Below, piece by piece: positions 34,196 to 43,215 of a DNA stretch of 64,000 nucleotides. Source of the stretch: Paracoccaceae bacterium (GTDB lineage: Bacteria; Pseudomonadota; Alphaproteobacteria; Rhodobacterales; Rhodobacteraceae). Within the stretch, counting starts at the first letter, position 1. The number at the start of each line of letters is the position of its first letter. The stretch is from contig WGNF01000007.1 in the NCBI GenBank assembly GCA_016124615.1, positions 1-64,000 on the forward strand, in the 5' to 3' direction. The notes under the pieces were generated by a model. The model was not told the DNA's origin. It did not search any database and worked only from the letters and a program-made list of their open reading frames with translations. Position numbers and translations under genes: made by a program.

Positions 34196-35113
34196 TTAGC
34201 GGGCGCGCGGCGCCCGCTTCACCAGCCCCAGCTTTTCACGTACCTCGGCCGGGCCGATCACCCGCGCCCCCATGCGCTCGATGATGCCCACGGCGCGTTC
34301 CACCAGTTGCGCATTGGTGGCCAGCACCCCCTTGTCGAGCCAGAGGTTATCCTCCAGCCCCACGCGCACGTTGCCACCCGCCAGCACGGCGGCGGCGACA
34401 TAGGCCATTTCATTGCGCCCGATCGAGAAGGCCGACCAGTACCAGTCCTCCGGCACGTTGTTGACCATCGCCATGAAGGTGTTCAGGTCGTCCGGCGCGC
34501 CCCACGGCACGCCCATGCAAAGCTGCACCAGCGCCGGGCCCTTCAGCACGCCTTCCTTCACCAGTTCCTTGGCGAACCACAGGTGGCCGGTGTCGAAGGC
34601 CTCGATCTCTGGTCGCACGCCCAGTTCGGTCATCATGCCGCCCATCGCGCGCAGCATGCCGGGGGTGTTGGTCATCACGTAGTCGGCTTCGTTGAAGTTC
34701 ATCGTGCCGCAGTCGAGCGTGCAAATCTCCGGCAGGCACTCGGCCACGTGCAGCATGCGTTCGGCCGCGCCGACCATGTCGGTGCCGACCGGGTTCACCG
34801 GCAGCGGCCGCTCGGTGGGCCCGAAGACGATGTCGCCGCCCATCCCGGCGGTCAGGTTCAGGACCACGTCCACCTCCGACTCGCGGATGCGGTCGGTGAC
34901 TTCGCGGTACAGCTTCGGATCGCGCGAGGGCTTGCCGGTTTCAGGGTCGCGGACGTGGCAATGCACCACGGCAGCGCCTGCCCGCGCCGCGGCGATGGCG
35001 CTTTCGGCGATCTGCGCCGGGCTGCGCGGCACATGCGGGCTGCGGTCCTGTGTGCCGCCCGAGCCGGTGACGGCACAGGTGATGAAGACCTCGCGATTCA
35101 TGGACAGCGGCAT
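34196..35113 (-). CDS. cdhC: Beta-keto acid cleavage enzyme (BKACE, 3-dehydrocarnitine cleavage)
   Basis: A 305-aa TIM-barrel, zinc-dependent enzyme of the DUF849/BKACE family. The metal-binding motif [15 protein letters not shown] (H51, H53) is present, with [28 protein letters not shown] and [17 protein letters not shown]. It condenses 3-dehydrocarnitine with acetyl-CoA and splits it to betainyl-CoA and acetoacetate, the step after LcdH. The start at 35113 has AGGGAG upstream. The divergent GlxA-type regulator starts 69 bp away, as in known carnitine loci. Confidence 0.88.
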   Translation of the reverse strand: MPLSMNREVFITCAVTGSGGTQDRSPHVPRSPAQIAESAIAAARAGAAVVHCHVRDPETGKPSRDPKLYREVTDRIRESEVDVVLNLTAGMGGDIVFGPTERPLPVNPVGTDMVGAAERMLHVAECLPEICTLDCGTMNFNEADYVMTNTPGMLRAMGGMMTELGVRPEIEAFDTGHLWFAKELVKEGVLKGPALVQLCMGVPWGAPDDLNTFMAMVNNVPEDWYWSAFSIGRNEMAYVAAAVLAGGNVRVGLEDNLWLDKGVLATNAQLVERAVGIIERMGARVIGPAEVREKLGLVKRAPRAR

Positions 35114-35182
35114 GGTGTTCTCCCTTTTGGCGGTGACTATAGCGGCCTTGCGCCGCACCATTTCACACTTTACGAAGGGAAT
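35114..35182. promoter_or_regulatory. Divergent promoter region of the carnitine locus
   Basis: A 69-bp gap between the divergent starts of cdhC and the cdhR-like regulator. It must hold both promoters; I see no convincing palindrome. Regulation by the adjacent GlxA-type activator is inferred from position. Confidence 0.4.
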
Positions 35183-36148
35183 ATGGCACAAAGCGAAACC
35201 ATTTTCGTCCCGGCACGCGACGCGCTGACAATCGCCCTGCTGGTGCTGCCGCAGGCGTCAATCCTTGAGGTCGCCTCGACCCTCGACCCCTTGCGCAGCG
35301 CCAACCGGCATCTGGGGCGCGAGGCGTTTCGTTGGCGCGTCGTCTCGCCCGAGGGGCGGGCGGTGGCGCTGACCTGCGGGCTGGAACTGCCCGCGGCGGG
35401 CGCGCTGCCGCAGGCCGAAGGGGCCGATGCGCTGATCGTGATCGCGGGCTTCCGGCAGGCCGAGGTGGCGACGCGGCCGCTGATCCGCGACCTGCGCCGG
35501 ATTGCGCCACGGTTTCGCGCGGTGGGCGGCATCGACGCGGGCGCCTGGGTGCTGGCGCGGGCCGGGCTGCTGGATGGCCACCGCGCCACCGTGCATTGGG
35601 AGGATCTGGAGGATTTCGCCGCCGCCCATCCGGCCGTCGATGTGGTGCCGGATCGCTTCGTGATCTCGGGCACGCGGATCACCGCGGGCGGCGCGGCCCC
35701 GGCGCTCGACCTGATGCTGCACCTGATCCGGGCGCGCCACGGTGCGGCGGCGGCCCTGCAGGTGGCGGGCAGCTTCATCACCGCCGCCCGGGCCGGGGCA
35801 GAGCCGCAGGTTGCCGCCCCCGCCCCCGGCCGCGATCCCCGCGTCGCCGCCGCCATCGCCCGGATGGAGGCGCGGCTGGACGCGCCGGAACCGACCGCCG
35901 CCACCGCGCGCGCCCTTGGCCTGACCGCGCGGCGGCTGGAAACGCTGTTCCGCGCCGAACTGGGCATGGGCCCCGGCGCCTACGGGCGCGACCTGCGGCT
36001 ACAAGCGGCGCGGCGCATGGTGACGGATACCCGCCATCCGCTGAACGAGGTTGCGCTGCGCGCGGGCTTCGCCTCGCAGGGCGCCTTCAGCCGCGCGTTC
36101 CGGCACCGCTTCGGGATCAGCGCCTCCGGGTTGCGCCGGGCGCCCTGA
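35183..36148 (+). CDS. cdhR: GlxA-family AraC-type regulator (CdhR-like)
   Basis: A 321-aa regulator with an N-terminal DJ-1/PfpI-like (class I amidotransferase fold) domain (residues ~15-190; [20 protein letters not shown], then [18 protein letters not shown]) and a C-terminal AraC/XylS DNA-binding domain with two helix-turn-helices ([40 protein letters not shown]). This is the architecture of CdhR, GbdR and GlxA regulators of quaternary-amine metabolism. The catalytic cysteine of DJ-1 enzymes is replaced (DAGAW), consistent with a ligand-sensing role. Probably activates the divergent operon with carnitine. AAGGGA precedes ATG 35183. Confidence 0.85.
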   Translation: MAQSETIFVPARDALTIALLVLPQASILEVASTLDPLRSANRHLGREAFRWRVVSPEGRAVALTCGLELPAAGALPQAEGADALIVIAGFRQAEVATRPLIRDLRRIAPRFRAVGGIDAGAWVLARAGLLDGHRATVHWEDLEDFAAAHPAVDVVPDRFVISGTRITAGGAAPALDLMLHLIRARHGAAAALQVAGSFITAARAGAEPQVAAPAPGRDPRVAAAIARMEARLDAPEPTAATARALGLTARRLETLFRAELGMGPGAYGRDLRLQAARRMVTDTRHPLNEVALRAGFASQGAFSRAFRHRFGISASGLRRAP

Positions 36149-36153
36149 ACCTG

Positions 36154-36213
36154 AGTTTCTTTCTGGCGCAAATACTCTCGGGGGGTGCGGGGGGCAGACG
36201 GCCCCCCGCCCTT
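36154..36213 (+). repeat. Dispersed AAATAT/GGGGGC hairpin element, copy C
   Basis: Reads gtttctttctggcgcaaata, then a perfect 9-bp hairpin GCGGGGGGC (36187-36195), loop AGACG, GCCCCCCGC (36201-36209). It fills the gap between convergent genes ending at 36148 and 36220, so a bidirectional terminator function is likely. Confidence 0.65.
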
Positions 36214-36219
36214 GCCGCC

Positions 36220-37011
36220 TTACGCCACCTTGGACGGCAACCGCCGTTCCAGCCCGCGGAAGATCAGCACGATGATGCCGGTGATCGCCATATAGACCAG
36301 CGCCAGCAGGATCAGCGGTTCATACACGATGAAGGTGTCGTGGCGGATGCGGTCGCTGACCTGATAGATGTCGATGACCGAGATGGTGGCAACCAGCGGC
36401 GTCGCCTTCAGTTGCAGCACGGTCTCGCCGCCCAGCGTCGGCAGCGCGCGCTGGATCGCCTGCGGCAGCCAGATCCGGCGCAGGATGGTGAAGCGCGACA
36501 TGCCGAAGGCACGCGCGCATTCCAGCTGGCCGTGCGGCACGCCGAGGAAGGCGCCGCGCATCACCTCGCCCTCATAGCCGGCAAAGCTGAGCGTCAGCGT
36601 CAGCGCGGCATAGGGCCAGGCCTGCCGCAGGATCGGCCACAGTTCGGAATGGCGGATCCAGGGGAATTGCGGGAAGAGCGAGCCGAGGCCGTAGTAGAGC
36701 ATCCAGAGTTGCAACAGCAGCGGGGTGCCGCGGATCACCGAGCAATAGCCCTTGGCCGGCAGCGCCAGCCACCACGGCCCCGCCGCCTGTGCAAGGCCAA
36801 GCCAGACCGCGAGGAAAAGGCCGATCGCCCAGCTCAGAACAAGCAGCCAGATCGTCGTCCAGAGCCCCTCCAGGATCAGGCCGGAGTTCCAGTAGGTCGG
36901 CACCCAGCTCCAGTCGAGGTAATAGGCGCAGGCGCCGACCACGATCAGCGCGATCGCCAGCATCACCAGCCGGTGCGTCTTCATCATCGGGCGCAGGAAG
37001 GCGGGGATCAT
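36220..37011 (-). CDS. ABC transporter permease (polar amino acid type, second subunit)
   Basis: A 263-aa inner-membrane permease of the HisM/GlnP class. The EAA-type loop GAFLGVPHGQLECARAFGMS near residue 185 contacts the ATPase. Helices include LVMLAIALIVVGACAYYL and ILEGLWTTIWLLVLSWAIGL. Start ATG 37011 overlaps the stop of the first permease by 4 bp. It forms one importer with the three genes upstream on the minus strand. Basic amino acids or opine-like guanidino compounds are the probable substrate class, by subunit similarity and neighbours. Confidence 0.88.
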   Translation of the reverse strand: MIPAFLRPMMKTHRLVMLAIALIVVGACAYYLDWSWVPTYWNSGLILEGLWTTIWLLVLSWAIGLFLAVWLGLAQAAGPWWLALPAKGYCSVIRGTPLLLQLWMLYYGLGSLFPQFPWIRHSELWPILRQAWPYAALTLTLSFAGYEGEVMRGAFLGVPHGQLECARAFGMSRFTILRRIWLPQAIQRALPTLGGETVLQLKATPLVATISVIDIYQVSDRIRHDTFIVYEPLILLALVYMAITGIIVLIFRGLERRLPSKVA

Positions 37012-37763
37012 ATGCCGCCCCTTTCGATCTTGCGCTGACCGCGCCGGGCCCAGCGTTCCAGCACGGCGAAGAAGCGGCCGGAGATCATCGAGATGCACAT
37101 GTAGATCACCATCGCCGCGACGAAGAACAGGAAATAGGCCTTGGTCGTTCCGGCGGCCTGCTTGGTGTTCAGCGTCAGTTCGGAAAAGCCGATGACGGCC
37201 AGCAGCGCGGTATCCTTGGTGCAGTTCAGCCAGAGGTTGGCCATGCCGGGGATCGCATTCGACATCATCTGCGGAAAGGTGATGCGGCGGGCCAGCAGCA
37301 GCGACGACATGCCATAGGCGCGCGCCGCCTCGATCTGGCCGTGCGGCACGGCAAGGATGGCGCCGCGCAGCACCTCTGTCATGTAGGCGCCCAGCACGAC
37401 ACCAAGCACGATGGTGCCGACCAGCAGCGGCGGCATCGCGATGCGGCCGAAACCGGCGTTGAGCAGGATCTCGTTCACGATGCTGGGGACGGCGTAGTAG
37501 AGGAACAGGATTTCCACCAGTTCCGGCACCGCCCGCACCACGGTGGTGTACAGCGCGAAAAGGTCACGCGTGACCTCGCCGCCGTAAAGCTTGCCGAAGG
37601 CGCCGCAGATGCCGATGGCAAGGCCCACGGCATAGGCGCCGAAGGCAATCTCCATCGTGGCGATCAGGCCGGTAACAAGTGTCCCCCCCCAGCCGGGGGG
37701 GGAGAGGGCAAGGAGCCCGAGCGCGTGGCCGGGCGCGAAGAGGGTGGTGATCGCGTCCAGCAC
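37008..37763 (-). CDS. ABC transporter permease (polar amino acid type, first subunit)
   Basis: A 251-aa permease of the HisQ/OccQ class with five hydrophobic segments and the loop GAILAVPHGQIEAARAYGMS. It pairs with the 36220 gene. Near the N-terminus the DNA contains C8 and G8 runs separated by 4 bp (37683-37702, encoding SPPGWGG), a strong potential hairpin and an indel-prone site, but the frame is intact. It follows the binding-protein gene by 9 bp. Confidence 0.88.
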   Translation of the reverse strand: MLDAITTLFAPGHALGLLALSPPGWGGTLVTGLIATMEIAFGAYAVGLAIGICGAFGKLYGGEVTRDLFALYTTVVRAVPELVEILFLYYAVPSIVNEILLNAGFGRIAMPPLLVGTIVLGVVLGAYMTEVLRGAILAVPHGQIEAARAYGMSSLLLARRITFPQMMSNAIPGMANLWLNCTKDTALLAVIGFSELTLNTKQAAGTTKAYFLFFVAAMVIYMCISMISGRFFAVLERWARRGQRKIERGGI

Positions 37764-37772
37764 AGGGCGGCC

Positions 37773-38543
37773 TTATTCGCCGTAGATGTTGAAGTCGAAG
37801 TACTTCTTCGAGATCGTGTCATAGGTGCCGTTGGCGCGGATGTCGGCGATCCCCTTGTTGAACTGATCGCGCAGCGCGGTGTCGCTCTTGCGGAACCCGG
37901 CGCCGATGCCGTCGCCCAGCGTTTCCTTGTCATAGGGCAGCACGGTCTGCTTGCAGCAGGCCTTGCCCTGATCGGTGGCCAGGAAGCCCTGCAGCGCCAT
38001 CTCGTCGCCCACCACGGCATCGACGCGGCCGGCGGCCAGGTCTTGCGTCGCTTCGTCGGCGGTCGGGTAGACCTTGATCGTCGATTTCGCGGCGAAGAAC
38101 TTGCGGGCATAGGCCTCGTTGGTCGATGAGGTTTCGACGCCGATCACCTTGCCGGCCAGCGCGTCGGCGGTGATGCCGAAGGTCGCGTCCTTGGCGGTCG
38201 CCAGCGAGGCGGGGGTTTCATAGTACTTGTCCGAGAAGTCGATGACTTTTTTCCGCGCGTCGGTGATCGACATCGACGACAGGATCAGGTCGATCTGCCC
38301 GCCGGTCAGCGCCGGGATGATGCCGTCCCAGGCGGTAGGGGTGATCACGCAGTCGAGCTTCTGGTCGGCGCAGATCGCGTCGAGAATGTCGACTTCCCAG
38401 CCCGACCACTTGCCCGAGGCATCGGGAACGGTGAAGGGCGGATAGGGCTCGGCGGCAACGCCAACCTTCAGCGCCGCCGCGGTCGCCACGGTGCCAAGGC
38501 TCATCGCGGCAACGGCCGCCAGTGCCAGAAGTTTCGTTTTCAT
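37773..38543 (-). CDS. Periplasmic amino-acid-binding protein
   Basis: A 256-aa solute-binding protein (SBP family 3). A signal peptide (LLALAAVAAMSLGTVATAAA) is followed by KVGVAAEPYPPFTVPDASGK, GWEVDILDAICADQKLDCVI, WDGIIPALTGGQIDLILSSM, ITDARKKVIDFSDKYY and C-terminal FNKGIADIRANGTYDTISKK. The A-x-E-x-x-Y-P-P-F pattern is typical of lysine/arginine/ornithine and octopine binding proteins. It delivers substrate to the downstream permeases. Confidence 0.88.
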   Translation of the reverse strand: MKTKLLALAAVAAMSLGTVATAAALKVGVAAEPYPPFTVPDASGKWSGWEVDILDAICADQKLDCVITPTAWDGIIPALTGGQIDLILSSMSITDARKKVIDFSDKYYETPASLATAKDATFGITADALAGKVIGVETSSTNEAYARKFFAAKSTIKVYPTADEATQDLAAGRVDAVVGDEMALQGFLATDQGKACCKQTVLPYDKETLGDGIGAGFRKSDTALRDQFNKGIADIRANGTYDTISKKYFDFNIYGE

Positions 38544-38572
38544 GGATAGTCCTCTCTGCTGGATTTTCCGTG

Positions 38573-39364
38573 TTAGCCCACGGATTTGATGAACTGTTTG
38601 AGCCGCTCCGACTTCGGATCGCCGAACAGGGCCTCGGGCGGCCCCTCTTCCTCGATCACGCCGTTGTGGAGGTAGATCACATGGCTCGAGACCTCGCGCG
38701 CGAATTTCATCTCATGCGTCACAAGGATCATGGTTCGGCCTTCGTCGGCAAGGCCGCGGATCACGTTCAGCACTTCGCCCACCAGTTCGGGGTCAAGCGC
38801 CGATGTGGGTTCGTCGAACAGCATCGCGCGCGGCTCGATCGCCAGCGCGCGGGCGATGGCGGCGCGCTGCTGCTGGCCGCCCGACATGAAGGCCGGATAG
38901 ACCCCGGCCTTTTCCGACAGGCCAACCCGGGCCAGAAGCTTTTCGGCGCGCTCGATCGCCTCGGCCTTGGGCACGCCCAGCACATGCACCGGAACCTCGA
39001 TCAGGTTCTCCAGCACGGTCTTGTGGCTCCACAGGTTGAAGGACTGGAACACCATGCCCAGACGGCGGCGGCACTGTTCGATCTGCTTGCGGCTGGCGGG
39101 CGTGCCATCCGGGCGCAGCGCGATTTCCTCGTTGCCGATGACGATCTTGCCGCTGGTCGGGGTTTCCAGAAAGTTGATGCAGCGCAGCATCGTCGATTTG
39201 CCCGATCCGGACCCGCCGATGATCGCCACCACATCGCCTTCGCGCGCGGTCAACGACACGCCCTTCAGCACTTCAAGCGGGCCAAAGGATTTGTGCAGGT
39301 TCTCGATGCGGATGGCATCGGGGCGCTGGGGCGGCGCGGCGCCCTGGGTCGCGGCGGCTGGCAT
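38573..39364 (-). CDS. ABC transporter ATP-binding protein (polar amino acid type)
   Basis: A 263-aa ATPase. Walker A GGSGSGKST, Q-loop VFQSFNLW, signature MSGGQQQRAAIARALA, Walker B MLFDEPTSALDPE and H-loop ILVTHEMKFA are intact. First gene of the importer operon; the start ATG 39364 has GGAGACG about 9 nt upstream. The open frame extends further upstream but through the promoter region. It is divergent from the TetR gene, with two direct repeats in the 124-bp gap. Confidence 0.92.
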   Translation of the reverse strand: MPAAATQGAAPPQRPDAIRIENLHKSFGPLEVLKGVSLTAREGDVVAIIGGSGSGKSTMLRCINFLETPTSGKIVIGNEEIALRPDGTPASRKQIEQCRRRLGMVFQSFNLWSHKTVLENLIEVPVHVLGVPKAEAIERAEKLLARVGLSEKAGVYPAFMSGGQQQRAAIARALAIEPRAMLFDEPTSALDPELVGEVLNVIRGLADEGRTMILVTHEMKFAREVSSHVIYLHNGVIEEEGPPEALFGDPKSERLKQFIKSVG

Positions 39365-39421
39365 TCCGGCATCGTCTCCGTCACAATTCGGTTGTATTAA
39401 CACCCGGTCCCGGTAATTCTG

Positions 39422-39469
39422 CAAGCGTATAATTAGTTGCGCCGTTAAATTCCACAAACGTATAACTAG
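39422..39469. promoter_or_regulatory. Paired direct repeats, putative TetR operator
   Basis: CAAGCGTATAATTAG (39422-39436) and CAAACGTATAACTAG (39455-39469) match at 13 of 15 bases, 33 bp apart (three helical turns). The first contains TATAAT. They sit in the divergent gap between the importer operon and the TetR gene, where an autoregulatory operator would be expected. Confidence 0.5.
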
Positions 39470-39488
39470 AGCCGTGACGAGGGGACGG

Positions 39489-40139
39489 ATGTCGGGCACA
39501 CGCCGCAGGTTCAGACGCGAAGGCGAGGCGCAACGGCAGGGCGACCTGATCGCCGCCGCACTTGACCTGATCGCCGCGGGCGGGCCGCAGGCGGCCACGG
39601 TGCGCGCCATCGCCGAACGCGCCGGGGTGACGCCGGGGCTGATCCGCCACTACTTTCACACCAAGGAAGACCTGATCGCCGCCGCCTACGCCAGCTTTGT
39701 CGAACAGATGACGGCAGACCACCGCGCCACGCTCGACGGCACCACCCTCGACCCGATGGCGCGACTGGCGCGGTTCGTGTCGCTATCGCTGTCGCCGCCG
39801 CTGACGGATGCGCGCACAGTCGGCCTCTGGGCCGGATTCATCCATCTGGTGCAGCGTGACCAGCATATGCGGGCGATACATGAACGCGGCTATCATGCCT
39901 TCCGCGACGAGTTGCAGATGCTGATCGCCGATGCGCTGGCCGCAGCGGGCCGCCCGGCCGAGCCTGCGCGGCTGCGCGCCGAGGCGATCGCCTGCAATGC
40001 GCTGATCGACGGGCTGTGGCTGGAGGGCAGCGTGTTGCCCGAGGATTTCGCGCCGGGCGAGTTGTCCCGGCTGGGGCTGGAAAAGATCGGCGCCCTGCTG
40101 GGGCTGCCGCTCAGGGATCATGCGGAGGCTGACGGATGA
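39489..40139 (+). CDS. TetR/AcrR-family regulator (BetI-like)
   Basis: A 216-aa repressor-type protein. The N-terminal helix-turn-helix is TVRAIAERAGVTPGLIRHYF followed by HTKEDLIAAAYASF, the BetI-type pattern; the C-terminal ligand domain has the WAGFIHLVQRD and NALIDGLWLEGSV segments. It likely controls both the divergent ABC importer and the catabolic genes downstream. Its stop overlaps the start of the decarboxylase gene by 4 bp, so it is the first gene of that operon. Ligand unknown. Confidence 0.88.
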   Translation: MSGTRRRFRREGEAQRQGDLIAAALDLIAAGGPQAATVRAIAERAGVTPGLIRHYFHTKEDLIAAAYASFVEQMTADHRATLDGTTLDPMARLARFVSLSLSPPLTDARTVGLWAGFIHLVQRDQHMRAIHERGYHAFRDELQMLIADALAAAGRPAEPARLRAEAIACNALIDGLWLEGSVLPEDFAPGELSRLGLEKIGALLGLPLRDHAEADG

Positions 40140-41704
40140 CGAGCATTGGCGAGGCTTTGGTGCAGGGGCTGAAAGCGCGCGGGGTGGAGGTCGTGTTCGG
40201 CATCCCCGGCGTGCACACGATCGAGCTTTATCGCGGCCTGCCGAACTCTGGCCTGCGCCATGTGACACCGCGTCACGAAGGCGCGGCTGCCTTCATGGCA
40301 GACGGCTATGCCCGGATTTCAGGCAAACCGGGGATCGCCTTCGTGATCACCGGGCCGGGCGTGGCCAACACGCTGACGCCGATGGGGCAGGCGCGCGCCG
40401 ATTCGGTGCCGGTGCTGGTGATCGCGGGCGCGAACGTCGTCGCCTCGCAGGGGCAGGGCCTCGGGCTGCTGCATGAGTTGCCTGACCAGCTGGCGATGGC
40501 CAGCACGGTCGCGCTGCTCGCCGAAGAGATCGGCACGGCTGCCGACCTGACCCCCGCGCTCGATGCGGCCTTTGCCGTGCTGACGGCGGGCCGGGGCGGC
40601 CCGGTGCTGTTGCAGGTGCCCACCAACGTGATGCCGCGCCCCTGCCCCGCGCTGGCGGCGCCCGCGCCCTTCCCCACCACGCCGCGGCCCGACCCCGCCG
40701 CGCTGGCGGCGATGGCCGAGCGGCTGATCCGCGCCCGCCGCCCGGTGATCCTTGCCGGTGGCGGCGCAAAACGGGCCGATGTTGCCCTGCGCGCGGTGGC
40801 AGAAGCGCTGGATGCGCCGGTGATCCAGACCACGAACGCCCGCGGCCTGATGCACGGCCATCCGCTGACCGTGCCCGCCAGCCCCAGCCTGATGGCGGTG
40901 CGCGACCTGATCGCCGACGCCGACGCGATTCTTGCCGTCGGCACCGAATTCGGGCCGACCGACTACGACATGTACAGCCGCGGCAACTTCCCCGACATCT
41001 CGGCGATGATGCGCATCGACATCGACGCCGACCAGTTGTCGCGCCACCCCGCCGCGCTGGCCGTTGCCGCCGATGCGGGCCCGGCCCTCGCCGCCTTGGC
41101 GCCGCTGCTGGGGGTCCGCAAGGGCGACGGCGCCACCCGCGCCGCCACCACCCGCGCCGCCGCGCGGGCCGAACTGGTCCCCGCCATACAGCAGCAGGTG
41201 ACGATGCTCGAGGCGATCCGCAGCGCCCTGCCCGGCTGCATCATCGCGGGCGACAGCACCCAACCGGTCTATGCCGGAAACCTTTACTACGATCACGACC
41301 GGCCGGGCGGCTGGTTCAATGCCGCCACCGGCTTCGGCGCGCTCGGTTATGGCGCGCCAGCCGCGATCGGCGCCGCCATCGCGGCCCCCGGCACCCCGGT
41401 CGTCTGCCTGACCGGCGACGGCGGGTTGCAGTTCTCGCTGGCGGAACTGCTGACCGCGATGGATGAGGGCGTCGATGTTACCTTCCTGGTCTGGAACAAC
41501 GCGGGCTATCGCGAAATCGCCGAGGCGATGGAAGCGGCCGGCACCGATGTGATCGGCTGCGATCCGACGCCGCCCCTGTTCGCGCCGCTTGCCGCCGCGG
41601 TCCGGATGCCGTTCGAAAGCGTCGAGGCCACGCCCGAGGCCCTCGCCGCCGCGCTACGCGCGCCGCGCCAAGGCCCGCGAATGATCGAGGTGCGGGTGAA
41701 CTGA
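40136..41704 (+). CDS. aruI: Thiamine-diphosphate 2-oxo acid decarboxylase, AruI-like (5-guanidino-2-oxopentanoate decarboxylase)
   Basis: A 522-aa ThDP enzyme of the acetolactate-synthase/decarboxylase superfamily. The activating glutamate is E48 in TPRHEGAAAFMADG, and the ThDP-Mg motif GDGGLQFSLAELLTAMDEGV runs to NNAGY. The N-terminus VFGIPGVHTIELYRGLPNSG is, to my knowledge, characteristic of AruI, which decarboxylates 2-ketoarginine to 4-guanidinobutyraldehyde in the arginine transaminase pathway. The neighbouring aminotransferase and basic-amino-acid importer fit this. A different 2-oxo acid is possible. Confidence 0.75.
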   Translation: MTSIGEALVQGLKARGVEVVFGIPGVHTIELYRGLPNSGLRHVTPRHEGAAAFMADGYARISGKPGIAFVITGPGVANTLTPMGQARADSVPVLVIAGANVVASQGQGLGLLHELPDQLAMASTVALLAEEIGTAADLTPALDAAFAVLTAGRGGPVLLQVPTNVMPRPCPALAAPAPFPTTPRPDPAALAAMAERLIRARRPVILAGGGAKRADVALRAVAEALDAPVIQTTNARGLMHGHPLTVPASPSLMAVRDLIADADAILAVGTEFGPTDYDMYSRGNFPDISAMMRIDIDADQLSRHPAALAVAADAGPALAALAPLLGVRKGDGATRAATTRAAARAELVPAIQQQVTMLEAIRSALPGCIIAGDSTQPVYAGNLYYDHDRPGGWFNAATGFGALGYGAPAAIGAAIAAPGTPVVCLTGDGGLQFSLAELLTAMDEGVDVTFLVWNNAGYREIAEAMEAAGTDVIGCDPTPPLFAPLAAAVRMPFESVEATPEALAAALRAPRQGPRMIEVRVN

Positions 41705-41713
41705 CCCCACCCC

Positions 41714-41740
41714 GTTTCTTTCTGGCGAAAATACTCTCTA
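41714..41740 (+). repeat. Dispersed AAATAT element, copy D (decayed, no hairpin)
   Basis: gtttctttctggcgaaaata matches copy C over its first 20 bases almost exactly, but the GGGGGC hairpin is absent. It begins 10 nt after the aruI-like stop. Confidence 0.5.
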
Positions 41741-41834
41741 TGCCGGGCGGCAGCAGTCGCCGCGCGGAACCGATGGACGCCCCCGCGTCCGCGGCCTATG
41801 AAGACGCGGACCAAAGATCACACTCCGGTGACAT

Positions 41835-43208
41835 ATGGATGACAGCTCCCCCCTGATCGCCGGCGTGCCCCAGGCCCGCATCGACCTGCTCGCCCGGCGC
41901 GAGGCGCTGCGGTTCCGCACCGCCCGCCCGCGCACCGCCGCCGCGCTGGCCGAGGGCGCGGGCGCCTTCCTCGACGGCGTGCCGATGCATTGGATGAAGG
42001 ACTGGCCGATGCCCTTCCCGATGCTGGTGGCCGAGGCGAAGGGCGCCACGATCACCGACATCGACGGTTTCGCGCTGGACGATTTCTGTCTCGGCGACAC
42101 CGGCTCGATGTTCGGCCATTCGCCGGTGCCGGTCGCCCGCGCGATCCGCCAGCAGGCCCGCCACGGGCTGACCTACATGCTGCCGACCGAGGCCGCGCTG
42201 GAGGCCGGGCGGCTATTGACCGAACGCTTCGGCGATTTCCGCTGGCAGATTGCCACCACCGCCACCGATGCCAACCGTTTCGCCCTGCGCGTCGCCCGCG
42301 CGGTGACGGGGCGCCGCAAGGTGCTGGTGTTCAACGGCTGCTACCACGGCACCGTCGATGACACGATGGTGGCGCTGCAAGATGGCCGCACCGTCGCCCG
42401 CCCCGGTCTGGTCGGGCAGGTCGCCGACCTGACCGAAACCGCCGTGGCGGTGGAGTTCAACGATCTGGCAGCGGTGGAACGGGCGCTGAAAACCGGCGAA
42501 GTTGCCGCGATCCTGACCGAGCCGGTGATGACCAACTCCTGCATGGTGCTGCCGCGCGCCGATTTCCTTGCCGGTCTGCGCACTCTGACGCGGGCGCATG
42601 GCGCGCTGCTGATCATCGACGAAACCCATACACTGTCCTCGGGCCTCGGCGGCTATACGGCGGTGCATGGGCTCGACCCCGACATTTTCGTGGTCGGCAA
42701 ATGCGTGGCGGGGGGCATGCCCACCGCCGTCTGGGGCCTGCGCCCCGACCTTGCCGACCGCTTCGCCGCCTATGACGCGACGCGCCCCGTCGGCCATTCC
42801 GGCATGGGCACCACGCTGTCGGCCAACCCGATGCAGTTCACCTGCCTGCGCGCCACGCTGGCCGAGGTGATGACCCCGAAGGCCTATGCCACGATGGAAC
42901 GCGGGGCCGAACGGCTGTCGCGCGGCCTTGCCCGCGTGATCCGCGATCACGGCGCGCCCTGGCATGTGGTGCGGGTCGGCGCGCGGGTGGAATTCATCTG
43001 CGCCCCGGCGCCCCTGAAGAACGGCACCGAGGCCGCCGCCGCGCACCAGCCCGCGCTGGAGGCGGCGATCCATGTGGCGCTGGTGAACCGCGGCTGCCTG
43101 ATCGCGCCGTTCCACAACATGATGCTGATCAGCCCCGCCACGCGCCCGTTGCAGATCGACCGCCTGATCCTTGCCTTCGACGAGATCCTGACCGAGCTTT
43201 TTGCCTGA
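41835..43208 (+). CDS. Class III (omega-type) aminotransferase
   Basis: A 457-aa PLP enzyme. PLP lysine K289 lies in DIFVVGKCVAGGMPTAVWG; D262 in LLIIDETHTLSSG should bind the pyridine nitrogen; GCYHGTVDDT and GHSGMGTTLSANPMQFTC are typical of the subgroup related to glutamate-1-semialdehyde aminotransferase. It likely transfers an amino group from a diamine, omega-amino acid or 2-amino acid; in this locus, arginine, agmatine or a polyamine derivative are candidates. It follows the aruI-like gene by 130 bp and precedes the GS-like gene by 7 bp. Confidence 0.85.
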   Translation: MDDSSPLIAGVPQARIDLLARREALRFRTARPRTAAALAEGAGAFLDGVPMHWMKDWPMPFPMLVAEAKGATITDIDGFALDDFCLGDTGSMFGHSPVPVARAIRQQARHGLTYMLPTEAALEAGRLLTERFGDFRWQIATTATDANRFALRVARAVTGRRKVLVFNGCYHGTVDDTMVALQDGRTVARPGLVGQVADLTETAVAVEFNDLAAVERALKTGEVAAILTEPVMTNSCMVLPRADFLAGLRTLTRAHGALLIIDETHTLSSGLGGYTAVHGLDPDIFVVGKCVAGGMPTAVWGLRPDLADRFAAYDATRPVGHSGMGTTLSANPMQFTCLRATLAEVMTPKAYATMERGAERLSRGLARVIRDHGAPWHVVRVGARVEFICAPAPLKNGTEAAAAHQPALEAAIHVALVNRGCLIAPFHNMMLISPATRPLQIDRLILAFDEILTELFA

Positions 43209-43215
43209 GAGTATC

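Noticed and set aside
34196-36148. Long plus-strand frame running from 34094 through the BKACE gene into the regulator
   Set aside because: The part before 35183 is antisense to the BKACE gene and has no domain; the regulator starts at ATG 35183 with its own RBS.
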